This document shows positions 1 to 6,177 of a DNA stretch of 7,570 bases, piece by piece. How positions within the stretch are numbered: the stretch's first letter is position 1; each line of letters opens with the position of its first letter. Made by a program: the position numbers and the translations under genes. The stretch comes from Candidatus Mediterraneibacter gallistercoris. GTDB lineage: Bacteria; Bacillota_A; Clostridia; Lachnospirales; Lachnospiraceae. Below the pieces are notes generated by a model that was not told where the DNA came from, did no database searches, and was given only the letters and a program-made list of their open reading frames with translations. The DNA lies in NCBI GenBank assembly GCA_019119745.1, contig DWWI01000197.1, positions 1-7,570 of the forward strand, read 5' to 3'.

Positions 1-1616
1 GAATAGCCTTCCTGCCTCAGCGCTTCTTCGTACTTCCGGTCTTCTATCTGCTGGAGCGCTTCATCGCATTTCTTTTCAAGATCCTGGTAAGTGCGCGCTA
101 CCTTGATCTCGATGATGACTGCTTTGCCCCTTACGCTTGGGTATTTTACCAGGATATCCGGGCGTCCGTTCCCTGACTCCCGGTTTGACTGTACGATATA
201 ATTCCCGATATTCTTGAGCATCCCTGCAAGGAATCCGTGGTAGTAACTCTCCTGATAATCATAGAAGCTGATCGTCTCCATCAGGTTTTCCGAAAGAATC
301 TCCTCCATCTTTTCTGTGTCTCCATTCAGGATGCTTTCATAGAGCGGGGAGAGTTCTTTTTTCTCTGTCTTCTCTTCAAACCACCGCAGAACGGCATTTT
401 TATACACATACCGCACCTCGCTGTTCGGAATCGCCATCTCCATATAGATGGTTTCCCCCTCCTGACGCTCGCTGATCTTTTTGAGATAACCGGTAAAGAA
501 AAGGAAGTTCCACAGGTTATCCTGGGTGGAATCCATATCATCATATGTGATGTCTTCGTGAATCGGCTTTGTAATCGTACCGCCCGCAATCAGCGACTCG
601 ATCTCCTGCTTTACGGAGATGTCCGCGTGTTCCACCAGATTTTTCACGATGCTGTTCGAACTGGTGTTAGACCAGTAAGGCTTCGCAAATGTGTTTTTAT
701 CACGATAACAGGAGTTTACATAATTAATCACACTCCAGGGATTATAAACTTCTGTTTCTCCAAACCGGTAACCGTTATACCATCGCTTTACTGTTTCCAG
801 GTTGTCTTCCAGTCCATAGTCCTTTAGCATCTGTTCTACTTCTTCCGGCACGAACCCGAAATGCTCTGCGAAAGAGTCGCTTGTAATGGATACCACATTC
901 AGGTTATTGAGGCCGGTAAAGATGGATTCTTTGCTGATTCTGAGGCATCCGGTTACAACGGCGAATTCCAGATTGTCATTCGTCTTCAGGGCAGACTCAA
1001 ACAAGGAACGGATCAGCGCTGCCATCCTGTCATAAAAGCCACTGAAATAGGCATTCTCCAGAGGAACGTCATACTCATCGATCAGGATGACTGTTCTCCG
1101 TCCGGAACAGGTATACAGACACTCAGAAAGGAATTTCAGAGAATCCGCGTAATCACTTTCTGTCCCTTTCAGATCTCGGATCCGGAGATAACGTTCCAGT
1201 TTTGCATCCGTCAGTTTTCCGCTTTTCTCTACTTCCGGCCAATGCCTTGTAAACTCTCCTTCAACTGCTTTTTTCAGCATCTCAAAGGAAAGCTCATAGG
1301 AGTACTGCTTCATGGATTTCAACGAAATGCTGATCACAGGATATTTTCCCATGTGAGTCAGATACTTTTCTCCGGCTTCCATGATCTTTAATCCCCGGAA
1401 CAACTCGGAATTGTCTGTTGTTCCCATTTCAAAGAAATACCGAAGCATACTCATGTTCAGAGTCTTTCCAAAACGGCGGGGACGGGTAAAGAGATTTACC
1501 TCGCCTTTCATATCAAGCAGCTCTTTTATAAAAAGTGTTTTGTCAATATAATAATAATCTCCCCGTATTACTTTTTCAAAATCATCCACACCGACCGGCA
1601 GAGGTATCCAGGCCAT
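1..1616 (-). CDS. AAA-ATPase-like protein with C-terminal PD-(D/E)XK nuclease-fold domain (DUF1703 type), 3' end beyond window
   Basis: I translated this gene by hand from the ATG at 1616; it stays open for 538 codons to the window edge. The start MAWIPLPVGVDDFEKVI and the following YYYIDKT are typical of the AAA-ATPase-like family (Pfam AAA-ATPase_like). A Walker A-like TRPRRFGKT lies at residues 44-52 and a Walker B-like VILIDEYD at 176-183. VTGCLRIS (221-228) and RWYNGYRFG (278-286) are also family signatures. The C-terminal part has the PD-(D/E)XK pattern: ESYYHG near 456-461, GRPD with D487, EIK with E503 and K505, and ALQQIEDRKY (520-529). Probably only a few tens of residues are missing. 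GGGAGG sits 8 nt before the ATG. These proteins are abundant and often multicopy in gut anaerobes; their function is unknown, and nuclease activity is inferred from the fold only. It stands alone, with no recognisable partner gene on its upstream side. Confidence 0.9.
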   Translation of the reverse strand, partial: MAWIPLPVGVDDFEKVIRGDYYYIDKTLFIKELLDMKGEVNLFTRPRRFGKTLNMSMLRYFFEMGTTDNSELFRGLKIMEAGEKYLTHMGKYPVISISLKSMKQYSYELSFEMLKKAVEGEFTRHWPEVEKSGKLTDAKLERYLRIRDLKGTESDYADSLKFLSECLYTCSGRRTVILIDEYDVPLENAYFSGFYDRMAALIRSLFESALKTNDNLEFAVVTGCLRISKESIFTGLNNLNVVSITSDSFAEHFGFVPEEVEQMLKDYGLEDNLETVKRWYNGYRFGETEVYNPWSVINYVNSCYRDKNTFAKPYWSNTSSNSIVKNLVEHADISVKQEIESLIAGGTITKPIHEDITYDDMDSTQDNLWNFLFFTGYLKKISERQEGETIYMEMAIPNSEVRYVYKNAVLRWFEEKTEKKELSPLYESILNGDTEKMEEILSENLMETISFYDYQESYYHGFLAGMLKNIGNYIVQSNRESGNGRPDILVKYPSVRGKAVIIEIKVARTYQDLEKKCDEALQQIEDRKYEEALRQEGY

Positions 1617-1634
1617 ACAAAACGCCTCCCTTCC

Positions 1635-1650
1635 AAATGTAATTACATTT
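1635..1650. promoter_or_regulatory. Perfect 16-bp palindrome, candidate operator
   Basis: AAATGTAATTACATTT is identical to its reverse complement. It overlaps four bases of the predicted -10 box of the downstream minus-strand AAA gene, covers the expected start site and ends five bases before the Shine-Dalgarno sequence. This is where a repressor would block transcription. The binding protein cannot be named; the core TGTAATTACA is a generic winged-helix type dyad. Confidence 0.45.
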
Positions 1651-1675
1651 TACTACGTCTGAAAGTGAGGCGCAA
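1647..1675 (-). promoter_or_regulatory. Predicted promoter of the AAA/PD-(D/E)XK gene
   Basis: On the minus strand TTGCGC (1670-1675) and TAAAAT (1647-1652) are separated by exactly 17 nt, fitting a sigma-A promoter. The start site would fall near 1640, giving a leader of about 24 nt before the ATG at 1616. The -10 box overlaps a perfect palindrome described separately. Confidence 0.5.
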
Positions 1676-1715
1676 GGTCGGCTCCCATATGCCAGTTTAT
1701 AAAGATAACATATAT

Positions 1716-2582
1716 CTACTTTATAGTAAGTACAGCTATTTCCGGAGGATTATTGAATCTCGGCAGTTTCTGCTTATCGCTTCCCAGCCCGCTTGTCTCA
1801 AATAGAAGTATATTGTCTTTCTGATACATTCCGTGGATATACTCCGGGAACCATCCCTGATCGCCGCCATACAGCCCGCCAAGGAACGGAATGACGACCT
1901 GGCCGCCGTGGTTGTGCCCGCTGATCACCAGATCTACATCCCAGACTTTGCTGGCGTCGCCGAAAATGAAGCTGTCCGGCCGGTGTGAAAGCATGATCTT
2001 CATTCTGTCTGTGTTCTGGAAATCCTTCAGGAAGCTGAGCGTGTCGTTCGGCGCAGCAAGCGCATCATTGTTACCGTTCAGTCCGAAGGCATAATCGTAC
2101 AGCCCGCCAAGCCGCACCTGTGTTCCGTTTATCTCTATGTCCACATAATTCTTATCCAGCACGACCGCCCCCGCGTTCTCCAGCTCTTCCGTCAGATCAG
2201 AATGTCCGTTTGCCATGTAGGAAAGCTCATGGTTGCCCAGCGCATAATAAATCGGCGCCGTGTCTTTAAGCAGGCCGAGCAGTTCAAGCGGTACAGACGC
2301 ATTCTCCGACTCCGCATTGAGCATATCGCCGTCCATTATGATAATGTCCGGATCCGCCTCTCGGACCTTCTCCGCCAGTTCCTCATTGTCCCCGCCGAAT
2401 CTGTGATCATGAAGGTCTGAGATGACCACAGCCCGGAAGCCCGTATCACTTTTTCCGGTATCCGCCGTGTATTCCCTGATGACAATATAATTTGTTGAGA
2501 CCCATAGACTCACCAGTATATAGATCACAAGCGCCACAACGACAAGTATCAGGGCAATCATCCATTTTTTCATCCTTTTCAT
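1716..2582 (-). CDS. Membrane-anchored calcineurin-like metallophosphoesterase (YkuE/YaeI-like)
   Basis: This 288-residue protein is predicted to hydrolyse a phosphoester outside the membrane; the substrate is unknown. The N-terminus MKRMKK is positively charged and is followed by one hydrophobic segment (about 8-28), suggesting a signal anchor with the enzyme facing outward. All metal-ligand motifs of the calcineurin-like family are present: DLHDH with D56 and H58, GD at 85-86, GNHE (116-119), SH at 199-200 and GHNHGG (222-227). The domain is complete and of normal size for YkuE/YaeI-type enzymes. Some relatives act on lipid-linked or cell-wall substrates, but this sequence does not decide that. 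The ATG at 2582 has only a weak AGAGAGAAG upstream; M4 (2573) and M8 (2561) are possible alternatives, and M8 would remove the basic cap of the anchor. It appears to be transcribed alone. I found no convincing terminator before the AAA gene. Confidence 0.9.
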   Translation of the reverse strand: MKRMKKWMIALILVVVALVIYILVSLWVSTNYIVIREYTADTGKSDTGFRAVVISDLHDHRFGGDNEELAEKVREADPDIIIMDGDMLNAESENASVPLELLGLLKDTAPIYYALGNHELSYMANGHSDLTEELENAGAVVLDKNYVDIEINGTQVRLGGLYDYAFGLNGNNDALAAPNDTLSFLKDFQNTDRMKIMLSHRPDSFIFGDASKVWDVDLVISGHNHGGQVVIPFLGGLYGGDQGWFPEYIHGMYQKDNILLFETSGLGSDKQKLPRFNNPPEIAVLTIK

Positions 2583-2608
2583 CCAGTCTTCTCTCTTTCT
2601 ATAGAGTG

Positions 2609-2638
2609 ATTATAGCCGTATTACGCAGTATTATACCA
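2609..2638 (-). promoter_or_regulatory. Predicted promoter of the metallophosphoesterase gene
   Basis: The minus strand has TGGTATAAT (2630-2638), an extended -10 motif that needs little -35 help, and a second perfect TATAAT at 2609-2614. The first would start transcription near 2623, about 40 nt before the ATG. I see no good -35 for either, so which one is used is open. Confidence 0.45.
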
Positions 2639-2683
2639 CTTATTTCCTGAATATTGTGTGAACACCGGAAACAATTACAAAAC

Positions 2684-2722
2684 AAAAAAACTCAGGAGTA
2701 CCGAAAAGATACTTCTGAGTTT
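2684..2722 (-). terminator. Rho-independent terminator of tRNA-Glu
   Basis: Just 3' of the tRNA on the minus strand, AAACTCAG (2715-2722) pairs with CTGAGTTT (2688-2695). After one A/C mismatch, AGTA pairs with TACT (2710-2713 with 2697-2700) around a 9-nt loop. The hairpin runs straight into a T-rich tract on the minus strand. It begins 6 nt after the tRNA end and separates the tRNA from the metallophosphoesterase gene. Confidence 0.85.
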
Positions 2723-2728
2723 ATCAAG

Positions 2729-2800
2729 TGACTCCGAGGGGAATCGAACCCCTGATTCCAGCGTGAGAGGCTAGCGTCTTGACCGCTTGACCACGGAGCC
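2729..2800 (-). tRNA. tRNA-Glu (anticodon CTC)
   Basis: The reverse complement folds into a complete 72-nt cloverleaf. The acceptor stem is GGCTCCG with CGGAGTC (one G-U pair). The D stem is GTC/GAC and the anticodon stem is CTAGC/GCTGG around loop CTCTCAC, which places anticodon CTC at 34-36. The variable loop is AATC, the T arm is AGGGG-TTCGATT-CCCCT and the discriminator is A. CTC reads the Glu codon GAG, and the body resembles bacterial tRNA-Glu. The 3' CCA is not encoded; the next bases are CTTGATAA, so a CCA-adding enzyme is needed. The gene is alone, with its own promoter and terminator. Confidence 0.95.
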
Positions 2801-2807
2801 ATATTCT

Positions 2808-2840
2808 TATTCGCTGTTTGGTTGTCCCTCACAGCGAATA
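2808..2840. repeat. 10-bp perfect inverted repeat at the tRNA-Glu start site
   Basis: TATTCGCTGT (2808-2817) and ACAGCGAATA (2831-2840) are exact reverse complements around 13 nt. The dyad lies between the predicted -10 box and the tRNA 5' end. The expected start site (near 2836) falls inside the upstream arm, so it could act as a DNA operator, or as an RNA hairpin in the tRNA leader if transcription starts earlier. Confidence 0.6.
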
Positions 2841-2842
2841 CT

Positions 2843-2871
2843 ACTATATCATATGATTCGACGAGATGCAA
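2843..2871 (-). promoter_or_regulatory. Predicted promoter of tRNA-Glu
   Basis: On the minus strand TTGCAT (2866-2871) and TATAGT (2843-2848) are 17 nt apart. The start would be near 2836, about 36 nt before the mature tRNA 5' end at 2800. The neighbouring A-rich tract supports a strong stable-RNA promoter. Confidence 0.65.
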
Positions 2872-2899
2872 GTACTTTTTTCAAATTTTTTATTTTTTT
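2872..2899 (-). promoter_or_regulatory. A-rich UP-like element of the tRNA promoter
   Basis: Directly upstream of the -35 box, the minus strand is a run of A tracts (AAAAAAATAAAAAATTTG and then AAAAAAGTAC). Such tracts act as UP elements contacted by the RNA polymerase alpha subunit, and are common before rRNA and tRNA genes. This reading also explains why the palindromic element next to it is flanked by A and not U in the minus-strand transcript. Confidence 0.45.
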
Positions 2900-2985
2900 A
2901 CAGTTCAGCCGGTATATGAGCAAAGAAGCGGCGCAGCCGCAGTAAGCACGTAAGTGCGGCTTTGCGAATGGCGCGGCTGAACTGT
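2900..2985. repeat. 86-bp palindromic intergenic element after the lipid kinase
   Basis: Outer arms ACAGTTCAGCCG (2900-2911) and CGGCTGAACTGT (2974-2985) are perfect 12-bp inverted repeats. Inside, AGCCGCA (2935-2941) pairs with TGCGGCT (2955-2961), with GCAC/GTGC around 2944-2957 as a competing stem, and GCGGC-GCA-GCCGC (2928-2940) is another small hairpin. The element starts at the base after the lipid kinase stop codon. In the minus-strand RNA it is followed by A-rich and not U-rich sequence, so it is not a standard terminator; mRNA 3'-end protection or a REP/MITE-like element are possible. No second copy is seen in this window. Confidence 0.6.
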
Positions 2986-3936
2986 TTAACTTTCTGTCGC
3001 CTCTTTCTTTTCTTCCGCCATTTTTTCTGCCGAGAGTCCTGCCGCCATCTCCTGTCTTACCATGATCTGAAGTGCCTGTCTGTTATTTCTGACAATTACT
3101 TCCTCATGGCTCCCGCCGTACTCGCCGTCGAGGGTCCAGGGTATCTCTTCCAGGGATTCGAACTTTATACATCCGGACTTAAACGAGTACATACGATCCG
3201 GATTGATCTGCCTGAGCATGATCGCGCCGAGCAGGTCATTTAATTCAAGGGGATTCTTTGGCGTTTTGATGAGCGTCACTTCAAATTCTCCGTCATCAAA
3301 TACTACGTCCGGTCCTATAATTCCGGTAAAGCCGCCCACTGACCGTGAATTTGTGACCATGCCGTAGATAAATTCATCCTCCAGCTCTTCACCATCATGC
3401 GTTATACGTATCTTATAGGACGGAATGTTGAAAATCCGCTTTGCCCCCTCAAGAACGTACGCCAGATGCCCCAGAATGTTCTTCATACTCTGCTTTGTCT
3501 CATAGGACACATCCGTAAAAAGACCGAATGCGGCGATATAGATAAAATAGTCCTCGTTAAATCTCCCCACGTCGCACGAAAACGGCACGCCGTTAACCGC
3601 GGTATCCGCAGCCGCGAGGATATCTTTCGGAATACCGAGGCTGGTGGCAAAATCATTTGTCGTACCGGCAGGAATATAGCCCAGCGGAGCTTCATACCCC
3701 CTTGTCCGCATCCCCTTCACTACTTCATCCAGAGTGCCGTCGCCGCCGCTGCAGACGATCAGGTCATATCCGTCCGGACATGTTTCCATCTTTTCAGTCG
3801 CGTCGCGGTATTTCTGTGTCGGATATGCCGTCACCTCATATCCTGCCTTTGTAAAAATGTCAAGGACGTCTGAAAGCTTTGGTTTAAGAGTTCCTGTGCC
3901 AGCATTTGGATTATAGATAAACAACATTTTCTTCAT
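2986..3936 (-). CDS. Diacylglycerol/lipid kinase, YegS/DagK (BmrU) family
   Basis: This is a cytosolic, membrane-associated kinase predicted to phosphorylate diacylglycerol or a related lipid with ATP, recycling it into phospholipid synthesis. From the ATG at 3942 the motifs are IYNPNAGTG (9-17), the nucleotide-binding GGDGT (66-70), PAGTTNDFA (91-99) and the C-terminal LDGE (271-274), as in the DAGK catalytic and YegS C-terminal lobes; 318 residues is normal. I prefer the ATG at 3936 (316 residues, MKKMLFIYNPNAG). The strong GGGAGG (3945-3950) is 8 nt from it but only 2 nt from the ATG at 3942. The tail after about residue 300 is charged (EKMAEEKKEATES). The gene lies 135 nt after the HPr-like gene, behind a modest terminator, and ends directly against the palindromic element. 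The exact lipid substrate is not shown by the sequence. Confidence 0.92.
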   Translation of the reverse strand: MKKMLFIYNPNAGTGTLKPKLSDVLDIFTKAGYEVTAYPTQKYRDATEKMETCPDGYDLIVCSGGDGTLDEVVKGMRTRGYEAPLGYIPAGTTNDFATSLGIPKDILAAADTAVNGVPFSCDVGRFNEDYFIYIAAFGLFTDVSYETKQSMKNILGHLAYVLEGAKRIFNIPSYKIRITHDGEELEDEFIYGMVTNSRSVGGFTGIIGPDVVFDDGEFEVTLIKTPKNPLELNDLLGAIMLRQINPDRMYSFKSGCIKFESLEEIPWTLDGEYGGSHEEVIVRNNRQALQIMVRQEMAAGLSAEKMAEEKKEATES

Positions 3937-3944
3937 AGCCATAT

Positions 3945-3950
3945 CCTCCC
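3945..3950 (-). promoter_or_regulatory. Shine-Dalgarno site that decides the lipid kinase start
   Basis: GGGAGG lies 8 nt before the ATG at 3936 and only 2 nt before the in-frame ATG at 3942. Spacing favours 3936, removing Met-Ala from the longer reading. Confidence 0.7.
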
Positions 3951-3980
3951 ATGTTTACATAATCCCGTCTTTAAGTCAGC

Positions 3981-4008
3981 AAAAGGCTGTACCTTTGCAC
4001 AGCCTCTT
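3981..4008 (-). terminator. Probable terminator of the murB-rapZ-whiA-HPr-like operon
   Basis: On the minus strand AGGCTGT (3999-4005) pairs with ACAGCCT (3984-3990) around an 8-nt loop, flanked by A/T pairs, and is followed by TTTT and then GCTG. It lies about 65 nt after the HPr-like stop. The short T run makes it a modest terminator, so some read-through into the lipid kinase gene is plausible. On the plus strand it is followed by TCTTCTTTTTC, so it might work in both directions. Confidence 0.55.
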
Positions 4009-4071
4009 CTTTTTCAACATCTCTTTATCTGAATCTCACCGGATAACCGGCCGGAAATTTTTCTCCTGATC

Positions 4072-4332
4072 TTATTTTACTTTATTTGCGAAAAATGTCC
4101 TGATCCCTTCTGCAGCTTTCCTTTCATCTTCTCCATCAGTCACTACAGTGATCTTCTCGCCATCTGCAAGGCTCAGGCTCATCATTCCCATAATGCTCTT
4201 GGCGTTGATATTCTTCTCGCCAACCTGAATGTACACTTTGCTTGCGTACTGACTCGCTTCCTGTACGAGCAGTGCGATCGGTCTGCCGTCAAATCCGTCT
4301 TCTGTTTTAACTACAACAGGTGTTTTAATCAT
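4072..4332 (-). CDS. HPr-family protein lacking the active His15 (Crh-like)
   Basis: The 86-residue protein has normal HPr length and fold signatures: RPIALLVQEASQYASKVYI (17-35) and the regulatory-serine block NAKSIMGMMSL (43-53), with Ser46 in the standard position. In real HPr the site GLHARP carries His15, phosphorylated by enzyme I; here it reads GFDGRP with Asp15 (GAC, 4288-4290). It therefore cannot carry phosphate from EI to EII in the usual way. Keeping Ser46, and sitting next to whiA, it matches Crh of Bacillus, which has Gln15 and serves as a CcpA corepressor when HPrK phosphorylates Ser46. That role here is inferred. AAGGAGG (4339-4345) lies 6 nt before the ATG, inside the end of whiA; start and whiA stop overlap as ATGA, so translation is coupled. 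It would be annotated as an HPr family phosphocarrier by homology alone. Confidence 0.93.
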   Translation of the reverse strand: MIKTPVVVKTEDGFDGRPIALLVQEASQYASKVYIQVGEKNINAKSIMGMMSLSLADGEKITVVTDGEDERKAAEGIRTFFANKVK

Positions 4333-5288
4333 AATATTCCTCCTTGTTCCTGCCTTACCTTGTCTGCCATCTCACTAAGCCTGCGCAGTCTGTGGTTGAT
4401 GCCGGACTTTCCTACCGGAGGATCAAGCGTCTCTCCCAGTTCTTTCAGAGTGGCGTCGGGATTCTCAAGACGGGCGACCGCCGCCTCTACCAAATTAGCC
4501 GGCATATGCTCAAATCCCACCGTATCTCTGAGGTATGTAATGTCCTCAACCTGTTTCACTGCCGCCGATACAGTCTTATTGATGTTGGCAGTCTCGCAGT
4601 TCACCTTCCTGTTTACAGAATTTCGCATCTCTTTTAAGATCCTGACATTCTCAAGTTCCATCAGAGCTACATGCGCTTCCATTACATTAAGGATATCTAC
4701 TATCTGAGAACCTTCTTTCAGGTATACAACATAAGAGTTCTTACGTCTCACAATTTTGGCGTCCAGTCCGAAACTGCAGATCACTTCACGGATCTTTTCT
4801 GCCGCTTCCTGCAGCGAGCAGACGATCTCGAAATGATATGATTTCTTCGGATCACTCATGGAGCCTGAAGCCTGATATGCTCCCCGCAGGAACGCCCTCT
4901 TACAGCATGTCTGCTGGATCACAAGAGGACTGAACGGATGGATATCATCTGCGCCGTTCGTATGATCACCGACCATCTTTGTTGCCTGAAGTATGCGGAA
5001 CGCGTCTTCATGCCGTTTCACAACAACCGCATATGACACACTTTGTTTCGCAATGTTTCTCCTTATCGAGATATCAGTTCTAATATTAAATGTTTTTTCT
5101 ATCAATGTAAAGACTTTTCTTGCAACAAGGAAATTTTCCGAATGGATTTTTATGCTGCACCGGTCAAACCGGTTGAAAACGATTGTTCCGCACAATCCGA
5201 TAAACGCAGCCAGCTCCGCAATCTGACAGTGACGCGCAGAACTTATATTGCCTGCCAGTTCTTCCCTTACTTTTCCAGAAAAAGACAT
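4329..5288 (-). CDS. whiA: DNA-binding protein WhiA
   Basis: WhiA is a Gram-positive regulator linked to sporulation in actinomycetes and to cell division and chromosome segregation in Firmicutes. From the ATG at 5288 the protein has 319 residues, the usual length. It starts MSFSGKVREEL, a characteristic WhiA N-terminus. The degenerate LAGLIDADG homing-endonuclease-like domain is seen at CKRAFLRGAYQASGSMSDP (129-147), followed by YHFEI. The conserved NxxNxxKT region is at 231-240, and a C-terminal helix-turn-helix is at about 280-308 (LKELGETL...INHRLRRLSEMA). A longer in-frame reading from 5351 would add 21 residues inside rapZ and is rejected because the family begins at MSFS. The start lies 4 nt after the rapZ stop with only weak SD-like bases (AAGGAAAG, GAGTG), so translational coupling is likely. 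Its stop overlaps the HPr-like start. Confidence 0.96.
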   Translation of the reverse strand: MSFSGKVREELAGNISSARHCQIAELAAFIGLCGTIVFNRFDRCSIKIHSENFLVARKVFTLIEKTFNIRTDISIRRNIAKQSVSYAVVVKRHEDAFRILQATKMVGDHTNGADDIHPFSPLVIQQTCCKRAFLRGAYQASGSMSDPKKSYHFEIVCSLQEAAEKIREVICSFGLDAKIVRRKNSYVVYLKEGSQIVDILNVMEAHVALMELENVRILKEMRNSVNRKVNCETANINKTVSAAVKQVEDITYLRDTVGFEHMPANLVEAAVARLENPDATLKELGETLDPPVGKSGINHRLRRLSEMADKVRQEQGGIL

Positions 5289-5292
5289 AATC

Positions 5293-6174
5293 TCACTCTT
5301 TCCTTTTTGTGATGGCGTCTTTCCCGATATCACGATGCTCGATGCGGACACCGTAATTCTCCTGTTTGTCGAGCTTCTGGTACAGGGCGTTCGCCAGAGT
5401 AACGGATCTGTGCTTTCCGCCCGTGCAGCCGATTGCTATAACAAGCTGATTCTTTCCTTCCAGAATATAATTCGGGATAAGGAAATCAACCATGTCCGTC
5501 AGTTTATCGAGAAATACCTGTGCCTTTTCATTTTCCATGACATAGTCCTGGACTTCCGGATCATTTCCTGTCTTCTCTTTCAGTTCATCTATATAATACG
5601 GATTCGGCAGGAAACGCACGTCAAAAACAAGATCCGAATCCTGCGGGATACCATACTTGAACCCGAAAGACATGACCGTGATATACAGATTGCAGAAGCT
5701 CTCGCCTTTTACAAAAATCTTCTCCAGCTCAAGCTTCAGCTCTCTGGTAAGCATCTTACTTGTATCAAGGATATAAGTTGCCCGGATCTTCAGGAACATG
5801 ATCTTCTCACGTTCCCTTGCGATTCCCGTATCCACCCTGCCGGATCCGCTCAGCGGATGCTGGCGCCTGGTTTCTTTATATCTCTTGATCAGCACATCGT
5901 CCTGCGCATCCAGAAACAGGATCTCATAGCTGACTTTTTTCTCGTCCATCTCATCGAGTACTTCCTGAAGGCCGCTGAAGTCCTGGCCCCCGCGGACGTC
6001 GATCCCGAGGGCGATCTTCTTCACCTTTTCCTCCGGGTCACTGAACATCTCCACAAATCGGGTGAGCAGCGGGATCGGCAGATTATCCACGCAGAAATAC
6101 CCCATATCCTCCAGCATCTTCAGCGCTGTCGTCTTGCCTGCTCCCGACATTCCTGTTACAATCACTAAACGCAT
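5293..6174 (-). CDS. rapZ: RNase adapter RapZ / YvcJ nucleotide-binding protein
   Basis: The 293-residue protein is a P-loop ATPase/GTPase of the RapZ (YvcJ) family. In Escherichia coli RapZ senses glucosamine-6-phosphate and directs RNase E to the GlmZ small RNA, setting GlmS levels; in Bacillus the homologue YvcJ binds and hydrolyses nucleotides. The RNA-adapter role should not be assumed in a clostridium. Walker A GMSGAGKT is at 8-15, CVDNLP at 28-33, GIDVR at 57-61, and the C-terminal domain carries RFLPNPYY (187-194) and GCTGGKHRSV (249-258). All are intact and the length is normal. The ATG at 6174 is 3 nt after the murB stop, with AGGAGA about 11 nt upstream in the murB end. Placement between murB and whiA fits a link between amino-sugar supply and cell-wall growth. 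Confidence 0.97.
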   Translation of the reverse strand: MRLVIVTGMSGAGKTTALKMLEDMGYFCVDNLPIPLLTRFVEMFSDPEEKVKKIALGIDVRGGQDFSGLQEVLDEMDEKKVSYEILFLDAQDDVLIKRYKETRRQHPLSGSGRVDTGIAREREKIMFLKIRATYILDTSKMLTRELKLELEKIFVKGESFCNLYITVMSFGFKYGIPQDSDLVFDVRFLPNPYYIDELKEKTGNDPEVQDYVMENEKAQVFLDKLTDMVDFLIPNYILEGKNQLVIAIGCTGGKHRSVTLANALYQKLDKQENYGVRIEHRDIGKDAITKRKE

Positions 6175-6177
6175 CTG

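Noticed and set aside
237..1391. Plus-strand open frames of 196 and 176 codons
   Set aside because: They lie opposite the AAA/PD-(D/E)XK coding frame, which carries clear family motifs throughout; no ribosome site or domain supports them.
1683..1712. Small hairpin AGATA/TATCT after the metallophosphoesterase stop
   Set aside because: A 5-bp A/T stem without a real T tract is too weak to call a terminator.
3956..3982. Possible lipid kinase promoter, TTGCTG and TATGTA on the minus strand
   Set aside because: The spacer is only 15 nt and the -10 is poor; the gene may use this or read-through from the upstream operon, but neither is supported well enough to list.
4040..4056. CCGG repeats (CCGGATAACCGGCCGG) after the HPr-like stop
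   Set aside because: The stems are only 4 bp and no regulator site or terminator pattern follows.
5289..5351. N-terminal extension of WhiA by 21 residues
   Set aside because: WhiA proteins start at MSFS; the extension lies wholly over the end of rapZ.
5248..6168. Long plus-strand open frame of 306 codons
   Set aside because: It is antisense to rapZ, whose motifs are intact, and its translation has no recognisable domain; it is a shadow of rapZ codon structure.
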